Below, piece by piece: positions 20,901-31,427 of a DNA stretch of 64,000 nucleotides. The stretch comes from Brevipalpus yothersi. Its lineage: Eukaryota; Arthropoda; Arachnida; Trombidiformes; Tenuipalpidae. Below the pieces are notes generated by a model that saw only the letters and a list, made by a program, of their open reading frames with translations, did not search any database and was not told where the DNA came from. Every line of letters begins with the position of its first letter. Within the stretch, counting starts at the first letter, position 1. A program made the position numbers and the translations under genes. The stretch is taken from NCBI GenBank assembly GCA_003956705.1, contig QZCP01000839.1, positions 124,001-188,000 on the forward strand. The letters are read 5' to 3'.

Positions 20901-23756
20901 TCAGATCCACCAGCAATTGAGTATTCAATCTTAGAATTTTCACCATCATCAAGATCTATTGCCTTAATTTCACCCACAACAGATCCCACTGGACTATTTT
21001 CTGGTATATAAAAGTGTAAAACTTCCGAATCAAATCGCGGAGGATTGTCGTTCACATCTTCGATTGTCACAAAAATAGTCACCGGTGTTGATCGAGATGG
21101 ATTACCGCCATCAACCGCATTAGCAGTCAACTCATACTTTCCAACCGATTCTCTGTCAAGAACTTTGTTTGTTCGAACAACACCCGAAGTTTGATCGATC
21201 ACAAAAGAATCTTCACCACTATTACCTCCTTCGAAAGTATACCTAATCTGGCCATTAATCCCAGCATCAGTGTCAACAGCTTGAATATGAGCAACTCGTG
21301 TTCCAGGAGGAGAATCTTCTCGTATTGTAGCTTGATAGAAGTCTTCACGAAATTTTGGAGAATTGTCGTTAACATCTTGGATTTCAATTTCAACATTGGT
21401 AGAATCACTAAGAACCGGGGATCCATTGTCAGTTGCAGTGATCACCAAGGTGTATCCGGCATTCGATTCTCTGTCCAAAGATTTTGTGGTTATTATAGCA
21501 CCGGTATTAGGATCAATCCTGAACTCTGGAACATCTTCCATTTGATAGGTAATTCGTGCATTTTCACCAATATCACCATCAGTTGCTTCAACTACCAAAA
21601 CTGTTGCTCCAATTGGAGTATCCTCGGGAATAGCCACAAAGTATGGAGTCTTCTCGAACACTGGTCGATGAGTATTTGCATCGGTAACATTGATATGGAC
21701 ATTGGCCATATCTGTGCGACCACCATCATCAGTTACCACCACAGTGAGCATATATCTTCGTTCCGCTCGATAATCCAATGATTGAGCGATTGAAATCAAT
21801 CCTTGATTCTTTTGGCTTAGAATACTGAATCGACCTTTACTATTTCCATCGGAAATTTGGAATGTTAGGCGGGAATTTTCATCCGGATCTTTGGCTTTCA
21901 CAGTGACCACCGATGTTCCAACGGGATCAGTTTCGGAAACTGATGCTTCGTATGTTTTGTATTCGAACATTGGATCATTGTCATTAACATCTTGTACACG
22001 AATCAGGACGCTTACCGATGCGGATCGAGAAGGAGTACCATTGTCACGAGCAATAACAGAAAATTCATAAGAACTATTCTCTTCCCAATCTAATTGCCTT
22101 GTTGTTGAGATCCACCCATTTTCATTGTTAATTTTAAAGGGCAGATCAACATTGTCCGCATTCTTTATCTCGTATGAAAGCTGTGAGTTTTGTCCTCCAT
22201 CATCATCGTATGCCTGGACACGAAGTACATTGGTTCCTGGTTTTGTGTTCTCAACAACAGTTTCCTGGAAGAATGTGCTATAAAATTTCGGATCATGGTC
22301 GTTAACATCCTCAACATTGATCAACAAGATTGAGGTGTTCGATCGTGGTGGTGATCCAGCATCTTGAGCTCTCATATTGAGACGATAATTTCGGTGGGAT
22401 TCATAGTCTAGGGGTGCAATAACGGAAACATTACCGGTAAGGGAATCAATATGGAAGTTTCCCTGAGTATTTCCACCGATAATTGAGTATCGGATAGCAG
22501 AATTAGAACCTTCATCAGAATCGGTGGCAAGAATATTTGCAATCACAGGATGACTTCTCCAATCAATATCTTCTGGCACTAAAATGGCATATGATCGATT
22601 GGAGAATTGAGGAAAATTGTCATTCTCATCCAATACATTGATTCTAACAACAGTTTCCGATTGTTTTCGCAATGACGGTGCAGCCATGTCTGAGGCTCCA
22701 ACCTGGAGAACATATGAGGCCAATGTTTCACGATCTAGTTGACCACGAGATGATATTGCGCCCGTTTTTCCATCAATTCGAAACACTTCATTGGCACCGG
22801 TAGGATTGAGTATTTTGTATTCAATTTCAGCATTAACACCAGCATCCTGGTCAGTTGCTCGGACATTCAGTATTGTGGAACCAATTTGAAGAGATTCTCG
22901 GACTGCAATTTCATATGAGGCCCGCTCAAATATGGGAGCATGATCATTCTCATCCACCACATTAATTTGCAATGTTGTAGTACCTGTTTTCGGTGGTACA
23001 CCACTGTCTTCGGCGGTAATCCTCAGATAATGAAGATCCATGAACTCACGATCCAATCTTGATGTGGTTGTCACTACACCAGACAGGTTGTCAATTGTGA
23101 ACATACTTTGACTACGAGCATCCATCACAGCACTCATTGAGTAAAATATTTTACCCTCCTCATGATCTGTGGTAGTTAATTTGGCAACAAAAAAACCTTT
23201 CTCCTTCTCTTCGGGCACATTAACCACATAAAGTGATTTGCTGAATATCGGAGGCGAGTTGGTGTCTCGTCTGCTCCGAAATATTGAGTATGCTGGATGG
23301 ATGGAGAATTCATTTTTTCCATTGAAAGTTGGTGAAAAGGCAAAATTTAGCACCTGAAAGATGGGTCCCAAATAAGGATATTGGATGAGTAAGAATTTTT
23401 TACTCTAAAAAAGAGTTGATAATAAAATGCAATAACTTGGATAAATGCGAGTTCAGATGTGAATTTCGAATATGATTGCCATAAAATTGTTAATCAACCA
23501 AAAATGTCATCTTAGTTCATGAGTCATTAGACCGGTTGTCATGTAAACTCTGCATGCTTAGAATAATTCTTTTATGAGACATGTTGCCCAAAGAAAATGC
23601 ATTCAAAGCTTCCAAAAAGTGGTGCAAAAACTGTCAAAAAAGTAGAATTAAACTCACCTGTGCTGTTTCATGTTGGAAAGTGTAGTCGGTGGCCGATAAA
23701 AGTGGCCATCCGAGTAAAAAAATGAGATTAAAAAAGAGTGGCACCGTTGAGATCAT
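14909..23756 (-). CDS. stan: Flamingo/Starry night (CELSR) seven-pass cadherin
   Basis: Three exons: 23756-23658 (signal peptide, 33 codons), 23353-17612 (1,914 codons) and 17491-14909, joined in phase 0 at GT-AG sites, giving 2,807 residues. A core planar-cell-polarity adhesion receptor by family. Order of domains: signal peptide; RSRR at residues 59-62, a furin-type site; nine cadherin repeats, with the linker DANTHRP after repeat 5 that is typical of CELSR proteins; alternating EGF and two laminin-G domains; laminin-type EGF modules (CNCDLDKGYDGHC onward); a hormone-receptor domain (GVWWERT); a GAIN/GPS region (about residues 2268-2337); seven membrane helices (about 2355-2610); and a His/Arg- and acid-rich tail ending RFTV. 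The GPS ends CTCDRIGAFGVLM, so the usual His-Leu-Ser/Thr cleavage triplet is absent. The ATG at 17491 is internal, not a start. Drosophila Stan is longer (about 3,580); vertebrate CELSRs are about 2,900-3,300. Confidence 0.96.
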
Positions 23757-24140
23757 TCAGAATCTGAGTTCCGCTGGCAATATAAAAGAGAACAAAGAAA
23801 CATTATCCAGTGGTCCGTTCCACTGATGATTTTGATTCACACTCTTGATAAATGCTGGTGAAAACTTTGATCATCAATAGATTCATTCTTATTTGTATAT
23901 CACTGCACACACACAATATACAGATCCGGGCACTTACAATGATGACGATAAGTACATCCGATTTTGATAATAATTTTAGAGTTGCATGAATAGATGTAAA
24001 TGACCACTATTCTTTTGGCTCTCTCATCCCTCACCAGATCATCTAATGGGCTTGTAATTACCTCAGGCTATAGCAGGTACCACTACCTGAGACAGGGAGG
24101 AAGCAGGGAGGGGGGATAGAAGGGGGCGAAAACTGTATAC
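23757..24140. other. Flamingo 5' flank and gankyrin 3' flank
   Basis: Short region between the flamingo start codon and the sequence belonging to the gankyrin 3' end. It holds a G-rich stretch (24088-24127, with GGGAGG and GGGGGG runs) and a CA tract (23907-23917). The flamingo promoter and 5' UTR must lie here or further toward gankyrin. No gene seen. Confidence 0.5.
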
Positions 24141-24513
24141 CCAGCCCAGTCTCTCTCCCTGCATCTGATGAATTCAACCATGAAGCGCATGTTTGAGGCC
24201 ATTTAGAACTTTCTTTCTGTTATCGGCTATTCGGCGCGGATTCTTCAAATTTCTTCAATTTTTCTTACCTCTCAACTGACATCTCTTTTAGAATTTGAGG
24301 TATATTTTCGATTTTTGTAGTTTTATGAATCTATCTGAGGCGATATTTTGGCGTTGATAAGAAAGACAAAAAAGTGGAGATTCGAATGAATGACTTTTAT
24401 TTAGTTTTGCTGGCTTAGTTTGAAGCCAGATAAAGAAAAGTACAAAAATTTTATCGAAAACAAGAGAAAATTTGTGCGATAAATATCGAATTCGTTATTT
24501 TTCCATCGGAGAT

Positions 24514-25406
24514 CTACTCGACATCAGACATATTATCACCTCCCTGAAGGAAACTTTTGAGTTCTTTGGCGAAAGAGTAATCAACAATAGAATCCAGAGG
24601 AGTTTTTTCTTCCTGATGTAAGGGATGAAAAGTTTTGAATACTCGTTACAGTAATCCTTGGAGAATATCTTACCTTGTTCTGAAGAGATAAACTAGCTCC
24701 AGCTTTAATAAGTAATTTACAATCAGATAAGCGACCCTCTTCACATGCAAGGTGTAGAGGTGAATTGCCAAATTTATCAAGAGCATCTACTCTTATGTTT
24801 TTACATTCTAAAAGCATCTTCGTCACTTTGCTATTGCCTTTCGATGCGGACCGGTGAAGAGGTGTATATCCATATTGATCTCGAGAATTTGGATCCTGAA
24901 ACAAAAACAATTGGTCATGATTGATTGCTTTTCAAGCTAAATTGATGACACTCACAGCACCATTATCGAGAAGTACTTGACATATGTCGATTCTATTTTT
25001 CGAAGCAGCATAGTGAAGTGATGTTGAAGAATTATTGTTCGTTTTGTTCACTTCAGCTCCAGAGGCAAGAAGAGTTTTCACAATTTCTAAATGACCTGCA
25101 GAAGCTGCAATCATGAGAGGAGTCCATCCAGGCTAATCAGAATAAATTAAAATAAGTAAGTAAAGTCAGTCAATGTTAAGTTAGTATGTACTGATCAGAA
25201 CAAAATTTGAACCTAATGATATACTCACTTCATCAACTGGATCAACATCAGCCTTGGGAGAGGCCAAAATCTGCGATATTTTTTCCAGATCACCCTGAGA
25301 ACATGCTATATGAAGATTTGTTCGGTCCTCAGAGGACTGAAAGAAGCAGACACAATCAAAGTTAATAATTTTTAATCAAAACCTAAAAAAACGTAAATCT
25401 TACCAT
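24514..25406 (-). CDS. PSMD10: Gankyrin, 26S proteasome assembly chaperone (PSMD10)
   Basis: Exons 25406-25404, 25336-25229, 25132-24956, 24895-24674 and 24612-24514 join in phase 0 at GT-AG sites and give 202 residues; human gankyrin has 226. The whole protein is ankyrin repeats: RTNLHIACSQGDL, GWTPLMIAASAGHLEIV, SSTSLHYAASKNRIDI, GYTPLHRSASKGN, GNSPLHLACEEGRL and EEKTPLDSI. AASAGxxEIVKxLL and LHYAASKNR are close to the human protein. Family role: binds the Rpt3 ATPase during assembly of the proteasome regulatory particle. The first coding exon is only the ATG, with the next exon starting SSEDRTN. The gene faces EMC1 head to head. Its last intron (61 bp), last exon and 3' flank have been copied twice near the ABCH gene (6791-7300 and 13625-13966). 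Confidence 0.93.
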
Positions 25407-25904
25407 TATACTGATTGGCCGGAAGAATCTGTTAATAACGGTAACAGATCAACTAAACACACATCAATAAAACCTCTGCACCTAATAACAGAGGTCAACC
25501 TGATTATCTTAGAAAAATTTATCTTATCTAAATTACCAAATTATTAAATCACACAAATTTGATCAAATATACATCGAAATTTTGCAGATCATCAAAGATC
25601 CTGAACGGTCGTCATGGTGATTCATGGTGCTGCAGGTTTATTTACATCCCGGTTTATGATGAACATTATTGATGAATCACTTTAAATTGAACAGATATTT
25701 CAGTTTTTGAATTGTGATGATTTAATTTGATTGCGATCTTTTGGTAAAGGATTATGTATTCAATTATTGATAAAATGTGGACAATTATGTGAGTGTGATT
25801 GTGATTGTGATCGTCAGAATGTGTATTTAATTGCGGTACAAATGAATTAATATTTAGAATCCATCATCGACCAGTGTGTGTGTGTGTTTGATTCAATTTT
25901 CAAC
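25407..25904. promoter_or_regulatory. Divergent intergenic region between gankyrin and EMC1
   Basis: About 500 bases separate the two oppositely directed start codons, so this is a candidate shared promoter. It contains a TGTGAT-type simple repeat (about 25787-25818) and a TG tract just before the EMC1 start (25875-25888). I see no convincing TATA box or other named core element. Confidence 0.5.
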
Positions 25905-28751
25905 ATGCTGCTGATCTCATATGTATTCAGTTTCTTTTTTATTCCTACTCTATGTTTATATGAAGACCAAATTCACAAATGGGACTGGAGACAACAGTTC
26001 ATTGGTATTGATGTGGAGCAGTGTTTACGATCCAATAATGAGCTGCATGATCTTCTCTTTTGTGGTACCGGTCAGTCGAATGTTGTAGCAGCCCTTGATA
26101 AAGATGGACAAATTGTGTGGAGAAATGTTCAAGAAAGAAAATCTCATCTAATTGCACTAGCCTTCACCGATAGTAATAGCTTAACTTATGTCGGTAAATC
26201 ATGGTCTTCAAACATAACTACATTCTACTTTCGCCGATGGTCTCGAGACAAATTCGGACATTTGCTTTGGGAACAGATTGTCAATGTTCCTAATTTTCAT
26301 GACTGTGTGCCAGCAGTGACTGAAAAACAAATCAGATTGATTTGTGCTGATAATAAGGAGAAACTAGTGTGGAAAGATTTTGTACTGGATGGATCGAAAA
26401 AATCCACCACCGAAGATGAGTGGTCAGCTTCGGCTAGTGCTTTACCGAACATCAAAGTTTCGAAAAATTGCCTAACGATTGGCAATCGAGCTTTTGTGTG
26501 TCTTTCTTCCTATTCCATCCATGTTTTGACCTTAAAAGACGCTAAATGGAACAATTATCCTCTTCCAGAGGTCTTGAGTGAAAACAAAAATTTTGAACTG
26601 GATCAAATTCAGGATGAAAATGGTCTCGATAAAGGTTTCTTTGGTGTAAGAGTTGTTTCCAAAGAATCGGCCAAATATTATCTCTACTCTGTTTCTGCTG
26701 ATAATACGGAATTGAAACACACTCTCGATGGAATCAGGAAACTTGCTATCCTTTCTGATTCGAAAGTTTCTGGAGGTATAAGATTTTTCGCTGCAACAAA
26801 TCCCGATAAGACTGGTGTCACTGTGAGCTCTTTCAGTAATTCTTTCCAAGACTCAAAGAAGATACTAACAATATCAGATCAAAATCATGCACACTCCGTT
26901 GAGGTCAGAAAATTTTTCCCTGTCAAGTATGGAGATAAGCTTGTAGTGATATTTTCATTCGAAGATCAACGACTCATGGCTATGCGCTCGAACGGACAAT
27001 TGATCTGGTCCAGAGAAGAGAGTATTTCATCCATCGTTTGGTCTCATTTCATCTCCTTGCCATACTTCTCAACTCATCCGACTGACTTTGAATATAAGAA
27101 ATTCGACGGTTTTCTGCTCATAAGTTCATTTCAGAGAAGAATAGGATCTCAACTTCTCTCAATCCAAAATTATATTGTTTCACTCTACAAGCAGTTTTTC
27201 CTCAACCACAAAGAAGAGTCCTCTGCAGCTGAAAGTATCAGTGCAGAGAACCTGATCAGTGATCAGTTTGGATTCCATAAGCTTATTATGCTCGTCACAG
27301 AGCGAGGTAAAATTCTAATAATCGACAATATCAAGAAAGGATTGGTAGTACATAGTTTCTACGACTCCCGATTGCGTGAGGAAATTATCAAAGAAAAGAC
27401 CAAGAATCAAGCTAAAATAATGATCAACTGTGATGAGGTTTCTCCTGTATCTGTCTATACCCAGAGAAGTGATCTTTTCAATCCTCTCGTCACTATACTG
27501 ACTCCCACAGGTTATCTTCTTGCTTACAACCCATTGAGTGGTCAAATGGAGGATCGACAAGATTTAAAGATATCTGTGAAGCAAAGTTTATTGATGCATC
27601 ATTCTGATGATCAGGGATTGAAAGGAATTCTCCTTCTTGATGTGAATGATGAAATTCATTTGTATCCAAAATCGACTCGCCAAGTTTTCACAACGCACAA
27701 AAACAGCTACTACATGTTGGTGGCACAGTATGAGAACGAGCAAATTGAAGGTTACTCTTTCCATCATGTCAATGCAAAAACACTTGAAAGTGGTGAGGAA
27801 AGGGCACGAAAAGTCTGGAGTTTCAGTTTACCTCACTTGGAAGATTCATGTTTAATAATGAGATGGAAAGAGACTGAAGAACATGTCCACAGTCAAGGCA
27901 AAGTTTTGGCCGATAGAGCTGTTCTTTACAAATACCTCAATCCAAATCTCGTTGCTTTAATTCATAAAGGTCAAGAACCTGGGGATGAAGATACTGGCAA
28001 GATGAGTGTTGTCCACTTCCATCTTTTAGATGCTGTTACTGGAGCTATCTATTATTCGGTCATTCATCGAAGAGCATCTGATCCTGTTCATCTGTTGCAT
28101 TCGGAGAACTTTGTGATTTATTCTTTCTACAACGAAAAGCAACGACGAATGGAGATAAGTTCTCTCGAACTTTTCGAAGGAAAAGAATCTCCTCCACCGC
28201 CACCTCCAGTACGGACTCCACCAAGGATTGTGGAACATGTATCCTTCATTTTTCCCACCGGAATTCGAGCAATGAAAGAAACTCGAACAATCCGTGGTAT
28301 CACCAACAAGCACATCCTGATTGCATTGACTTCAGGAGGTATCCTATCTCTACCGAAAGTATTCCTTGATCCTCGTCGAGCCTCTCTTTCATCACCCTCT
28401 GCAAAATATGCCGCATCGGCTGCTGCGGCAATGGAGGAGGGAGGTGTCTACTTGCCACCGTATTTACCTGAGCTGCCCATACCTTCAGAAGGAATTATCA
28501 ATTACAATCAGTCACTCACCGAGGTAGAGCAAATTAATGTCGGAGTTTCATCTTTAGAATCTACCTGCCTAATATTTATAACCGGGTTAGACATTTATCA
28601 TACCCGTATTACACCTTCTAAGACATTCGATATACTTAAAGATGACTTTGATCACCTTTTAATAATTGTTGTTTTGGTAGCCCTTGTACTATTTTCTGTA
28701 GTTTCTAAGTATTTAGCATCTAGAAAATCATTGAATGCTGCATGGAAGTAA
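25905..28751 (+). CDS. EMC1: ER membrane protein complex subunit 1
   Basis: Single uninterrupted coding exon of 948 residues (human EMC1 is 993). The start chosen is the ATG at 25905; the frame extends slightly upstream but with no ATG. Residues 1-20 form a signal peptide, followed by the luminal beta-propeller region beginning LYEDQIHKWDWRQQFIG. The C-terminal EMC1 domain contains HVSFIFPTGIRAMKETRT, GGILSLPKVFLDPRR and EGIINYNQSLTEVEQI. One transmembrane helix near the end (LLIIVVLVALVLFSVV) is followed by a short tail ending SLNAAWK, close to the family ending. Role by family: largest luminal subunit of the complex that inserts and stabilises membrane proteins in the endoplasmic reticulum. 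A poly-proline stretch (SPPPPPPVRTPP) interrupts the propeller. A polyadenylation signal AATAAA lies at 28778-28783. Confidence 0.96.
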   Translation: MLLISYVFSFFFIPTLCLYEDQIHKWDWRQQFIGIDVEQCLRSNNELHDLLFCGTGQSNVVAALDKDGQIVWRNVQERKSHLIALAFTDSNSLTYVGKSWSSNITTFYFRRWSRDKFGHLLWEQIVNVPNFHDCVPAVTEKQIRLICADNKEKLVWKDFVLDGSKKSTTEDEWSASASALPNIKVSKNCLTIGNRAFVCLSSYSIHVLTLKDAKWNNYPLPEVLSENKNFELDQIQDENGLDKGFFGVRVVSKESAKYYLYSVSADNTELKHTLDGIRKLAILSDSKVSGGIRFFAATNPDKTGVTVSSFSNSFQDSKKILTISDQNHAHSVEVRKFFPVKYGDKLVVIFSFEDQRLMAMRSNGQLIWSREESISSIVWSHFISLPYFSTHPTDFEYKKFDGFLLISSFQRRIGSQLLSIQNYIVSLYKQFFLNHKEESSAAESISAENLISDQFGFHKLIMLVTERGKILIIDNIKKGLVVHSFYDSRLREEIIKEKTKNQAKIMINCDEVSPVSVYTQRSDLFNPLVTILTPTGYLLAYNPLSGQMEDRQDLKISVKQSLLMHHSDDQGLKGILLLDVNDEIHLYPKSTRQVFTTHKNSYYMLVAQYENEQIEGYSFHHVNAKTLESGEERARKVWSFSLPHLEDSCLIMRWKETEEHVHSQGKVLADRAVLYKYLNPNLVALIHKGQEPGDEDTGKMSVVHFHLLDAVTGAIYYSVIHRRASDPVHLLHSENFVIYSFYNEKQRRMEISSLELFEGKESPPPPPPVRTPPRIVEHVSFIFPTGIRAMKETRTIRGITNKHILIALTSGGILSLPKVFLDPRRASLSSPSAKYAASAAAAMEEGGVYLPPYLPELPIPSEGIINYNQSLTEVEQINVGVSSLESTCLIFITGLDIYHTRITPSKTFDILKDDFDHLLIIVVLVALVLFSVVSKYLASRKSLNAAWK

Positions 28752-29374
28752 AATTTAAGCCAGATGATTATTGAATTAATAAATTTTTGATAAATTTGAA
28801 TCAAACGATTTCGCTCTCTCCAATACTTACGCTTCCATCTTCCAAGCCGCTAAGATTCAACCAATTCAGTCAGGCTATAATCATTGAATATGACTGACCC
28901 ATTCATCCTCTCAGGACAAAAACTACCCTCCAGTAAGATGGCCCTAAAACAGTTATCCCTCTCACATACATGTTCCAAAAAACTTGTTCCTCATCCTGTG
29001 TGTATCTGTATATATGCACAGGTCACACACGTCATCTCGGGGTGAAACATGAGCATCCGCAATTGATGCTGTTTTCTGATGAAATGAACACATCCTCAGC
29101 ATTCATAGCTAGTCAAGAATTTTATGTTTGTTGAATGTTTCTCATCAATAGGACTGGATACAAATTTTAATTATTGTTAATTGTTCTCATTTTATTTATT
29201 TACACATATGATCAAGTTTTCTCAGCATAAAATCAATCACTTCCAAGTGATTTAGATGAACACTTGTACCCGGTGTTGACATACTGTGTGTAGTACGCTT
29301 GTCCTGGAATCGATTGCATCACTATTTCCAAGTGTTTTATTTATTTATGTTCATATGTTATTTTAATTTAACAC
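28752..29374. other. EMC1 3' flank and ADCK1 promoter region
   Basis: Contains the EMC1 polyadenylation signal (28778-28783) and then AT-rich DNA leading into the ADCK1 start. No coding potential or named motif recognised. Confidence 0.5.
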
Positions 29375-31039
29375 ATGGCCATGTATGCTGTCAGACGAGT
29401 TGTTAAATACTCATTGATTGGTGGTTCATCATTAGCTTTTGCTGGTGCTCTTTACGCCAACAATTGGAATCCTTCAAGTCTCGGTGTTACCAGATTTGGT
29501 CGAGCTGCTTGGGTCGTTTCCAGTATTTCATTTGATTACCGATTCTCACTACGTAATTATACTGATGACTCAGAAGAGAGCCGGTCCAAGTGGTCAAAGG
29601 TACACACCAGATCAGCTGAAAAGCTTCTCAAATTGTGTTCTACCAACGGAGGTGTCTTCATCAAAGTGGGACAACATATTGCGGCGATGGAATATCTTGT
29701 GCCACATGAGTATTGTGATGTGTTACGGGTTTTGCATGATCATGCACCGGAATCTACCATGGAAGGTGTACGTGAGGTGATCAGGAAAGATCTTGGTAGA
29801 GAGGTTGAAGAAATTTTCGAAAAATTCGAAGATAAGCCTGTCGGAACAGCATCATTAGCCCAGGTGCACAAGGCAAAGATCAGAGATGGACCAGAAGTGG
29901 CGGTCAAAGTGCAGCATCCAAAAGTGAGAGATCATTCTCTGGTGGACATGACTACGATGGATATACTAGTTAATATTGTTGCTAAAGTTTTTCCTGAATT
30001 CTCTCTGCTTTGGTTAGCTCAAGAAACTAGGATCAATTTACCACGTGAGCTTGACTTTGTACTTGAGGCCAAAAATTGTGAACAAGTTGGACGAATGTTT
30101 GCAAATCTGAAATGGCTTAAAGTTCCTGAAGTTCTTTGGGAATATACCAGCTCTCGGGTGTTAACAATGGAATATCTCGCCGGAGGAAAAGTTACAGATA
30201 GAGAATATATGATCAAGAACGATATCAATTTGAGAGAAGTTTCAGAAAAAATAGGAGAACTTTATAGTGAAATGATTTTTGTTCAAGGTTACGTTCACTG
30301 TGACCCTCATCCTGGAAATATTTTAGTTTCAAAAGTCGATGGTAAACCACAAATAATTCTCCTAGACCATGGGCTTTACTCAGTAAGTAGTTCTCACGAT
30401 TGTTGTTTATCAATCACTGATCTTTTTTTTCTGTCACAGAATCTACCAGAAAAATTCCGTCATCAGTATAGCCAACTCTGGTTCTCCTTAATAAATTCAG
30501 ACATAGCTGGTGTGAAAAAGTGGAGCCTAGAACTAGGTGCTGGTGATCTATTTCCTTTACTAGCCTGTATATTAGCTGGTAAAACGTGGGATACAATAAC
30601 ACAAGGTCTAACAAAGACTCGTCCAAAAGTAGCACGCGAAAAAGAGGTAAAATTTCATAGTCATCAGGACTATCATAAACTTTTTTCTAAAAATCATTTC
30701 TCCTTATTCCAACAGGATCAAGAATTGCGAGCTTATGCTCGCCAATATGTTCCTCAAATAAATGCTATTCTTTCACGAGTCCCACGAGAAATGCTTCTAC
30801 TTTTCAAGACAAACGATCTTTTGAGAGGTATAGAACACTCATTAGGAACCAAAGGAGAACGAACATCATTGATAACCATGTCAAAATTTTGTGTAAAATC
30901 GATTTATGAGAAGCGTTTAAAAAGCTGCTCGAATTCGTTATCAGCTTTAATCGTCCATCTCCAGAAAAACTGGCAGTTAACAAAGATCTCCATCTATCAG
31001 ATGTATCTATGGTTTTCATGCCTTTTTGTCACCTATTAG
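29375..31039 (+). CDS. ADCK1: AarF-domain (UbiB-family) atypical kinase ADCK1
   Basis: The frame is open from 29375 to the stop at 31037-31039, but two short stretches look like in-frame introns: 30383-30439 (57 bp, GTAAGT...CACAG) and 30647-30715 (69 bp, GTAAAA...AACAG). Removing them leaves 512 residues and restores family-like joins (LLDHGLYSNLPEKFR and REKEDQELRAYARQY); human ADCK1 has about 530. UbiB-family signatures are all visible: the KxGQ motif (FIKVGQHIAAMEYLVP), the Ala-rich loop (PVGTASLAQVHKA), the catalytic lysine in VAVKVQHP, the catalytic loop (VHCDPHPGNILV) and the metal-binding LLDHG in place of DFG. An N-terminal hydrophobic and basic stretch (MAMYAVRRVVKYSLIGG) fits mitochondrial import. 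Family role: atypical mitochondrial kinase or ATPase linked to lipid and cristae homeostasis; the substrate is unsettled. Confidence 0.94.
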   Translation: MAMYAVRRVVKYSLIGGSSLAFAGALYANNWNPSSLGVTRFGRAAWVVSSISFDYRFSLRNYTDDSEESRSKWSKVHTRSAEKLLKLCSTNGGVFIKVGQHIAAMEYLVPHEYCDVLRVLHDHAPESTMEGVREVIRKDLGREVEEIFEKFEDKPVGTASLAQVHKAKIRDGPEVAVKVQHPKVRDHSLVDMTTMDILVNIVAKVFPEFSLLWLAQETRINLPRELDFVLEAKNCEQVGRMFANLKWLKVPEVLWEYTSSRVLTMEYLAGGKVTDREYMIKNDINLREVSEKIGELYSEMIFVQGYVHCDPHPGNILVSKVDGKPQIILLDHGLYSVSSSHDCCLSITDLFFLSQNLPEKFRHQYSQLWFSLINSDIAGVKKWSLELGAGDLFPLLACILAGKTWDTITQGLTKTRPKVAREKEVKFHSHQDYHKLFSKNHFSLFQQDQELRAYARQYVPQINAILSRVPREMLLLFKTNDLLRGIEHSLGTKGERTSLITMSKFCVKSIYEKRLKSCSNSLSALIVHLQKNWQLTKISIYQMYLWFSCLFVTY

Positions 31040-31427
31040 ATCAAATCATTATAATATCTGAGAATATCTAAGAATATTTTTACAACATGAGTCCATTTTT
31101 TCGAAGATTTATCAAAATCATCATTAAAAGTCTCATAATGATTCACAACGAAGCAGTTGATAGAAATCTCACTCAGAATTTTGAAGTACTTATATTAGTT
31201 AGCAACAGAAGAGGTGAAAAAAGTGTACAATCTGAGAGGAGGGAAGCGTCTTTACAGAAACTGATCACTACAACCTCTCAAATACGATAGCGTCTCCGAA
31301 CAAAACTTGGTGCTTTGAGATATAAAAGCTCTCATGAGCGAGGATGGAAATTCGGTCTGCTTGACGTGTTCACACTTAGGATCAGAGGTGATAAAAAACC
31401 AAATCTCAAGTAATGATTTATGATGAA
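31040..31427. other. Convergent 3' region between ADCK1 and CHMP3
   Basis: Holds the 3' ends of the two genes, which point at each other. It includes a short plus-strand frame at 31087-31290 that shows no family resemblance and no homopolymer or repeat signal. No further feature recognised. Confidence 0.5.

Noticed and set aside
21191..21781. 196-codon plus-strand frame opposite flamingo
   Set aside because: It is an antisense shadow of cadherin-repeat codons, with no independent support.
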